64,000 nt of DNA from Apostichopus japonicus (Eukaryota > Echinodermata > Holothuroidea > Aspidochirotida > Stichopodidae). The DNA is taken from the NCBI RefSeq assembly GCF_037975245.1, contig NC_092572.1, positions 23,172,489-23,236,488 on the forward strand. The letters are read 5' to 3'. The notes under the pieces were generated by a model. It was not told where the DNA came from and did not search any database. It saw only the letters and a list, made by a program, of their open reading frames with translations. This document shows, piece after piece, positions 62,346-64,000 of the stretch. The stretch's first letter is position 1. Every line of letters begins with the position of its first letter. The position numbers and the translations under genes were made by a program.

Positions 62346-63321
62346 CTTAAAACAAAAGCAAACAAAATAGCAATTTTTTTTATTCAATAATACATTTTTA
62401 TTTATTTTTTTGTTTTATTCAATTTTTTTTTATTTAATATTTTTTATTTAATATTTTTATTCAATAATTCAAAATAGCCATTTTTTTGTATTCAATAAAA
62501 TAAATAGGTAAAACCTTTTTAAGTGTAATGATAGCAAGATAGTAAAAGGTCATCGTAACAGCACTAGGTTGCGGAATACCAGACTTTTCTGTTTTGATTT
62601 CAAGAAACAAAATAACAGCCCTATTTTTGCAGTTCCGGTAAAGGTAGTGTGAACTTCTCAAGATGATAATTGCAATCGAGCTTCGTCTTTTTCTTATTCC
62701 AAGAGCTAGGTCTAAATATTCAAAATGCAGAATCCTTATAAGCTGTAGCAAGCCTCCCCGAGGGAAACTTGCTGGTACATAAATACAACAAGACTACGGG
62801 AGAGTAAAGTATTGCTTAGCCCGTGTCTCTAACCCGTGACAGTAGTACTACAGATGGTGAGCCTCTCAAAGTTACAAACTATATCATTAAAGTGTCGAAT
62901 CCTCACAGCACTTCAAGAATAATATAAATACCATAAATAATAAAATATATAAATAAATACCATACAGTATATTAAAGTGCTGTTATCATGAAATAAAACA
63001 TGCTCAAGAGCACTGTACAAAAGAACCAATACCTGGTAACCTAAAAGTAATAACAACAGCAATAAAAGTAAAAAATGATATAAGACACAATTATAAACCA
63101 CAATAAAGAACATAAAATTATAAATATATATATAAAAATGGGCACAGTAAAGTGAATAAAACAACGAATAAGATTAATGCCCATACTCAAGCCTAAAAAG
63201 ATAAGTTTTCAAATGTCTGTACACACCATTGTGCATTTTTATATATGCATTATGGCCCAATTTTTGCATATATCTAGCAAAGTTGGGCAGTGCTTCTCTA
63301 CAGTATATTCCCTCTAAAACA

Positions 63322-63353
<32 letters not shown>

Positions 63354-64000
63354 AGTGATCTTCCCGCAAGCAGGAACTCGCGAAAGAAGCCATGGAGGCT
63401 TATAGACTCGCAAGCTGACCGTAGCCAATCTCTCGGCACACATCCATTTAACGTCCATGTCGGGAAGTTGTTATTGAACAACACCCTTGCCAGACGACAC
63501 ACATTGCTGTCGGCGGGGAATCGAACCGGGGATCTCATGACTGGGAGACGCCGGCGTTAACCACTAGGCTATACACTCCGCCTTCCTTCTTGAATTTTGC
63601 TAATCTATTTCTCGTTTTTAGATTTTTGTTAATTTGACATCCAGCCATTGAAGGAAAGACCACGTACATGAAGAGATAATCTGTTAGTTTAATCTGCTAA
63701 AATCACACCATGAATGGTAAAGTTAGACAGACAGACAGACAGACAGTGACACTTTAAAATATATCAAACTATCAAAATAATATTTTGTGGCACAGAGAAA
63801 TTTGTGGGGTACAAATTTTTTGGGGTTTGGGATCGAATGGTCAAGAATTCACTAATGAGCAGCAGCAGCAGAAAGGGTATAGAGCTCTACATAGGTCCCT
63901 TAACAAGATTCGAGGAGAATAGGCTTGATCCCAGAGACAATTTAGCCTTTGAATTTCATCGTACCCAAAACTCACAGTGTGACGTTAAATGATCGTTCTT
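62346..64000. other. POU2F upstream intron to window edge
   Basis: AT-rich intron with T/A homopolymers (62370-62470), TA-rich stretches, the SINE at 63355 and a (CAGA)n microsatellite at about 63727-63747. No further POU2F exon was recognised. Confidence 0.5.
63328..63583 (-). mobile_element. tRNA-derived SINE, family B, full-length copy with (TATG)n tail
   Basis: The minus strand starts with a tRNA-like head (TATAGCCTAGTGGTTAACGC, then GGTTCGATTCCCCGCC), continues with a conserved body (GCTTGCGAGTCTATAAGCC, AGTTCCTGCTTGCGGGAAGA) and ends in (ATAC)n, seen on plus as (TATG)n at 63328-63353. It is the most complete of four copies. Confidence 0.85.

Overview
The window is animal nuclear DNA: split genes with phase-matched GT-AG introns, two families of tRNA-derived SINEs, foldback and hAT-like MITEs, and many minisatellites in introns and intergenic DNA. 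Gene content (an NCAM/Fasciclin II adhesion molecule, RRP1, a POU class 2 factor) and the moderate AT-richness suggest a marine invertebrate, plausibly an invertebrate deuterostome such as an echinoderm or hemichordate. The species cannot be fixed from the sequence alone.

Layout. (1) About 3.1-24.3 kb, plus strand: most of an NCAM-type gene, five Ig domains, two FN3 domains, a membrane segment and a short tail. The signal-peptide exon lies upstream of the window or was not recognised. Fourteen exon positions join in frame (2381 nt plus one carried-in base, 793 residues plus stop). Two tandem exons (18335-18545 and 18970-19165) encode alternative membrane and juxtamembrane segments, and reading-frame arithmetic requires that exactly one be used. 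Introns hold at least five minisatellites, one of which grew out of an exon's 3' end and splice donor. (2) 24.3-39.9 kb: intergenic DNA between two convergent genes, with a 1.35-kb homogenised satellite and several smaller arrays; no gene recognised. (3) 39.9-50.45 kb, minus strand: a complete RRP1 (Nop52) gene of 11 exons, 752 residues, with a YY1-like motif over the start codon and two decayed copies of its exon 2 in intron 2. (4) 53.6-62.3 kb, minus strand, running off the right edge: the 3' part of a POU2F1/Oct-1-type gene, eight exons, all phase 0, with the POU-specific domain, homeodomain and glutamine-rich activation region.

The genes are not functionally linked: cell adhesion, ribosome biogenesis and transcription. 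Their neighbourhood may be an old linkage, since in human NCAM2 and RRP1/RRP1B share chromosome 21 and NCAM1 and POU2F3 share 11q23 (recalled knowledge, not searched). The observations I rate highest are the frame-enforced alternative transmembrane exons, the splice-donor-seeded minisatellite, the RRP1 relic exons and the possible ancestral linkage. All exon calls come from reading splice sites, phase and protein similarity by eye; no alignment or transcript data were available.
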